Source: Streptomyces huiliensis (GTDB lineage: Bacteria > Actinomycetota > Actinomycetes > Streptomycetales > Streptomycetaceae). From it: a stretch of DNA of 40,350 bases. The notes beneath the pieces are model-generated. The model saw only the letters and a list, made by a program, of their open reading frames with translations. It was not told where the DNA came from and did no database searches. Positions 37,906 to 40,350 of the stretch are shown piece after piece. Location: positions 1 to 40,350 of the forward strand of contig NZ_JAIQLH010000020.1 in the NCBI RefSeq assembly GCF_020037025.1, in the 5' to 3' direction. Position numbers and translations under genes: made by a program. Position 1 is the stretch's first letter. Each line of letters begins with the position of its first letter.

Positions 37906-39336
37906 CTACCCCGGACGCGCCGCCTCGCGCTCCTCGTTCTCCGCCCGCTCCCGTCCCGCCGCGTCGCTGATCCGCAGCAGCAGCGCGATCAGCAGCCAGT
38001 TGGCGACCAGCGAGGAGCCGCCCTTGGCGAGGAACGGCAGGGCCTTGCCGGTCAGCGGGATCAGGCCCATGACGCCGCCCGCCACCACGAACACCTGGAG
38101 CGCCAGCGCCGCCGCCAGCCCCACGGCCAGCAGCTTGCCGAACGGGTCGCGGGAGCGCAGCGCCGTGCTCAGCCCGCGCTGGACCAGCAGCGCGTAGACG
38201 AGCAGCACCGCCATCAGCCCGGCCAGCCCCAGCTCCTCGCCGACCGTGGTGAGGATGAAGTCGCTGCGGCCGGCGAACCCGATGAGCTCCGGGTGCCCCC
38301 TGCCCAGCCCGGTGCCGGACAGGCCGCCGCTGCCGAACGAGAACAGGGCCTGCGCGGCCTGGTCGGAGATCAGCCCCGGCGGCCGCCGCTCCTTGGGCAG
38401 GTAGATGTCGAAGGGGTGCAGCCAGGCGACGATACGGCCCTTGACGTGCTGCTCGGTCGAGCCGACGGCGGCGGCCCCGACGACGGCCATCAGCAGCCCG
38501 CACAGCACCCAGCTGGTGCGCTCGGTGGCCGCGTAGAGCATCACCACGAACAGCCCGAAGAAGATCAGCGAGGTGCCGAGGTCCCGTTCGAGCACCAGGA
38601 CCAGCAGGCTCAGCACCCACACCGCGAGGATGGGCGCGAGCTGCCGGCCGGGCGGCAGCCGGAAGCCGAGGACCTTGCGGCCGGCCAGCGCGAGGGCGTC
38701 GCGGTGGGCGACCAGGTAGCCCGCGAAGAAGATCGCGATCATGGTCTTCACGAACTCGCCGGGCTGGAACGACAGCGGCCCCAGGAAGATCCACCGCTTG
38801 GCGCCGTAGGTGTCGCCGGGGAACGCGGCGGGGGCCATCAGCAGCACCAGCGCCACGGCCATCGTCAGGTAGATGTACCGCTGGAGCCACCGGTGGTCCC
38901 GCAGCGCCACCAGGACGCCGACGCAGACCGCGACGCCGATGACCGTCCAGAGCAGCTGGCCCGGCGCGGTGCCGGGGGAGTGGTACCGCGCCGCGTAGGC
39001 GTGGTCGAGCCGGAACAGCAGCACCAGGCCGAGGCCGGACAGCAGGGTGGCGAGCGGCAGGATCAGCGGGTCGGCGTGGTACGCCCAGCGGCGCAGCACG
39101 AGGTGCGGCACCAGGGCCAGGCAGACCATGGCGGCGGCGAAGCCCGGCAGGCCGTCCGGGATCCGCCCGGTCGTGGCCTCACCGGCGTAGAGGTAGCCGA
39201 GGACGCTGATCGCGACGGCGAGGCAGAGCAGCACGGCCTCGTGCCGACGGCGCCGTCCGCGGGCGGGCGGCGGCACGGCGGGGGCCTCACCCCCGTCGTC
39301 CGCCACGCGTACCGGTTCCACGCTCACACCCGTCAT
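37906..39336 (-). CDS. FtsW/RodA/SpoVE-family peptidoglycan polymerase (SEDS)
   Basis: This 476-aa SEDS-family membrane protein polymerises lipid II. About ten helices are visible from residue 35, with KRWIFLGPLSFQPGEFVKTMIAIFFAGYL (the conserved GxxxxQPSE-like motif, here with Gly for Ser), VLERDLGTSLIFFGLFVVMLYAA, and FILTTVGEELGLAG. The basic and acidic tails at each end are cytoplasmic. ATG 39336 is chosen, with no strong ribosome site; GTG 39324 is possible. No cognate class B penicillin-binding protein is adjacent, so it is an orphan paralogue rather than the divisome FtsW. Streptomyces carry several such paralogues. Confidence 0.9.
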   Translation of the reverse strand: MTGVSVEPVRVADDGGEAPAVPPPARGRRRRHEAVLLCLAVAISVLGYLYAGEATTGRIPDGLPGFAAAMVCLALVPHLVLRRWAYHADPLILPLATLLSGLGLVLLFRLDHAYAARYHSPGTAPGQLLWTVIGVAVCVGVLVALRDHRWLQRYIYLTMAVALVLLMAPAAFPGDTYGAKRWIFLGPLSFQPGEFVKTMIAIFFAGYLVAHRDALALAGRKVLGFRLPPGRQLAPILAVWVLSLLVLVLERDLGTSLIFFGLFVVMLYAATERTSWVLCGLLMAVVGAAAVGSTEQHVKGRIVAWLHPFDIYLPKERRPPGLISDQAAQALFSFGSGGLSGTGLGRGHPELIGFAGRSDFILTTVGEELGLAGLMAVLLVYALLVQRGLSTALRSRDPFGKLLAVGLAAALALQVFVVAGGVMGLIPLTGKALPFLAKGGSSLVANWLLIALLLRISDAAGRERAENEEREAARPG

Positions 39337-39661
39337 GATGATCGGCCCCGGTCGCGGAAAACGCGGGAGGGCTCACGATTCGTTCGCAATCCGGCGACTC
39401 CCGTCCCATTCTCGGCATTCGTTATGTGCACGCCACCAGCGTCACATATCCGACAAGGAGGACTGCTCTCCGGCGCTCCGTGGTAGCCCTGCGTCATGAT
39501 CGGGTCGCTCGGCGTCGGTCCGCGGCGCCTGGGGCTCGCTCTGGTGGCGTAACCGGCCCGCCGCGGCGCTGGTTGACCCCTCGGCGGCGCGCGGTCCCGC
39601 GGGCCGCCGCCCATCGGGCCCGCGGCGCGGGCCCTTCGCGCGACAGGACGGAGAGTGGTTC
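39337..39661. other. intergenic region without a supported gene
   Basis: These 325 nt contain no convincing gene. Visible features are AGGAGG near 39458, two tiny open frames (ATG at 39425, 20 codons; ATG at 39495, 18 codons) with no supporting context, a TTGACC at 39572-39577, and very GC-rich arms (GGGCC-type) near 39597-39632. Regulatory roles for the flanking genes are likely but undefined. Confidence 0.4.
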
Positions 39662-40099
39662 ATGAGCAAGCGCCAGAAGGGCCGCAGGCACCGCCGGGTC
39701 AACCGGACCCCGCGGCCGGTCGGCGGCTCGACCCGGCCGGAGGCCCGGGCCGGGGTGCGAGCGGTGGAGGTCCGGGCGGTGGAGGCCAGGGCGGTGGTTC
39801 CGGAGGGTGCCCGGTCCGAGGTCGGGCCGCAGGCCGGTCCCGGCACCCGTGCGGCGGCGCCGGCGGCGGCCGTCGTCCCGGGGCTGGGCCGGCACGAGGC
39901 CCGGACGTGGGACGGGCTGCGCTCCCGCGGAGCCGACGGCGCGTCCGTCGACGACCTCTGCGCGGCCGTCGGCTACCAGCCGCGCACCATCCTCAAACAC
40001 GTCGCCGGACTGGCCGGGCACGGCCTGGCGGAACAGCGCGGCGACCGCTGGTACGCGCGGACCGGCGAGGGGGTCCTGGCCGGCGCGCAGGGCGGCTGA
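39662..40099 (+). CDS. small winged-helix protein with basic N-terminus
   Basis: This 145-aa protein has a strongly basic N-terminus (MSKRQKGRRHRRVNRTPRP) and a Val-Arg-Ala-rich repeat (VRAVEVRAVEARAVV). The C-terminal 65 residues (TWDGLRSRGADGASVDDLCAAVGYQPRTILKHVAGLAGHGLAEQRGDRWYAR) have the pattern of a winged helix-turn-helix of the MarR/ArsR kind. ATG 39662 follows GGAGAG. It looks like a DNA-binding protein, though the wing and helix assignments are inference. It is divergent from the FtsW-like gene. Confidence 0.72.
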   Translation: MSKRQKGRRHRRVNRTPRPVGGSTRPEARAGVRAVEVRAVEARAVVPEGARSEVGPQAGPGTRAAAPAAAVVPGLGRHEARTWDGLRSRGADGASVDDLCAAVGYQPRTILKHVAGLAGHGLAEQRGDRWYARTGEGVLAGAQGG

Positions 40100-40211
40100 G
40101 CGGGAGCGGAGGAGGGACGGCCGGTCGCGCGCCGCTGGATTCGTTCATCCGCCCGGGTGAATACCCGTGAACCCATGCGGTGTTGAGGTCTGATGATCTA
40201 CTGTCGCCCGC

Positions 40212-40350
40212 ATGCCCGACATGGATGAGATCATCGGACGGATCCGCCGTGACATGGACACACAGCTGCGCAAACGCGCGCGGCGGGCGCTCGGCGAAGG
40301 CGTGGACCGGGCCGGCTGGGCCGCCGAGACCGGCCCGCCCCCGCCGGGCG
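40212..40350 (+). CDS. 5' end of a gene cut by the window edge
   Basis: From ATG 40212 an open frame of 46 codons reads MPDMDEIIGRIRRDMDTQLR and continues to the end of the window, helix-rich and charged, with a Pro/Gly run at the edge. TACTGT (40199-40204) lies 7 nt before the ATG, so the gene may be leaderless. The family cannot be recognised from the fragment. Confidence 0.55.
   Translation, partial: MPDMDEIIGRIRRDMDTQLRKRARRALGEGVDRAGWAAETGPPPPG

Noticed and set aside
34883..38197. 1104-codon open frame on the plus strand
   Set aside because: It runs antisense through the ligase and carboxylesterase genes and is Gln/Arg-rich without recognisable sequence.
39425..39551. Two tiny peptides (ATG 39425, ATG 39495) as leader peptides
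   Set aside because: No ribosome site at a proper distance for either ATG, and no conserved or repeated residues to suggest a leader peptide.

Overview
The window is actinobacterial chromosome and almost certainly Streptomyces. It has very high GC, pervasive GTG and ATG starts behind GGAGG-type ribosome sites, several probable leaderless genes, and Streptomyces hallmark genes: RbpA with a sigma-R promoter, a SmeA/SffA-like sporulation pair, the DUF6230/DUF6114 pair, and dispersed GC-rich intergenic repeats. I saw no rRNA, tRNA or CRISPR array.

Left part (1-15 kb): an iron-siderophore type ABC uptake operon (36-3001, minus) is followed by a 24-bp tandem repeat, a LmbE/PIG-L deacetylase, and a DhaL-DhaM fusion with no DhaK beside it. 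Next come a truncated RibD_C gene, a TetR-hydrolase operon with a clear palindromic operator, a DUF3995-like membrane protein, and a DUF6230-DUF6114 operon divergent from a TetR gene. The DUF6114 gene carries an in-frame TTA codon, the only one I noticed in any gene here. An acyl-CoA dehydrogenase, a small CxxC protein, a leaderless Lrp/AsnC regulator and a YtcJ-like amidohydrolase complete this part.

Middle (14.6-27 kb) is the conserved-looking core. It holds a strong promoter with a structured leader, then apolipoprotein N-acyltransferase and polyprenol-phosphate-mannose synthase (overlapping starts and stops), FxsA, and convergent RbpA. A YczE-like membrane protein is divergent from a MocR-type regulator. 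The SmeA/SffA-like pair follows; the SffA reading frame runs 867 nt antisense into the MocR gene and has lost the canonical Walker A lysine. An ankyrin protein and a ProP-like MFS transporter follow.

A short accessory island (about 27.0-30.26 kb) holds gene debris, a CGNR zinc-finger regulator divergent from an MFS exporter, and the 3' remnant of a Tn3-family transposase. To its right (30.3-40.35 kb) are a FUSC-family membrane protein, two secreted proteins (one hydrolase-like with a LacI-type operator candidate upstream), an ATP-dependent DNA ligase, a secreted carboxylesterase, an FtsW/RodA paralogue, a small winged-helix protein and the start of one more gene.

Functional calls come from recognised motifs in the translated sequence. 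No database search was possible, so family names for the weaker genes are inference.
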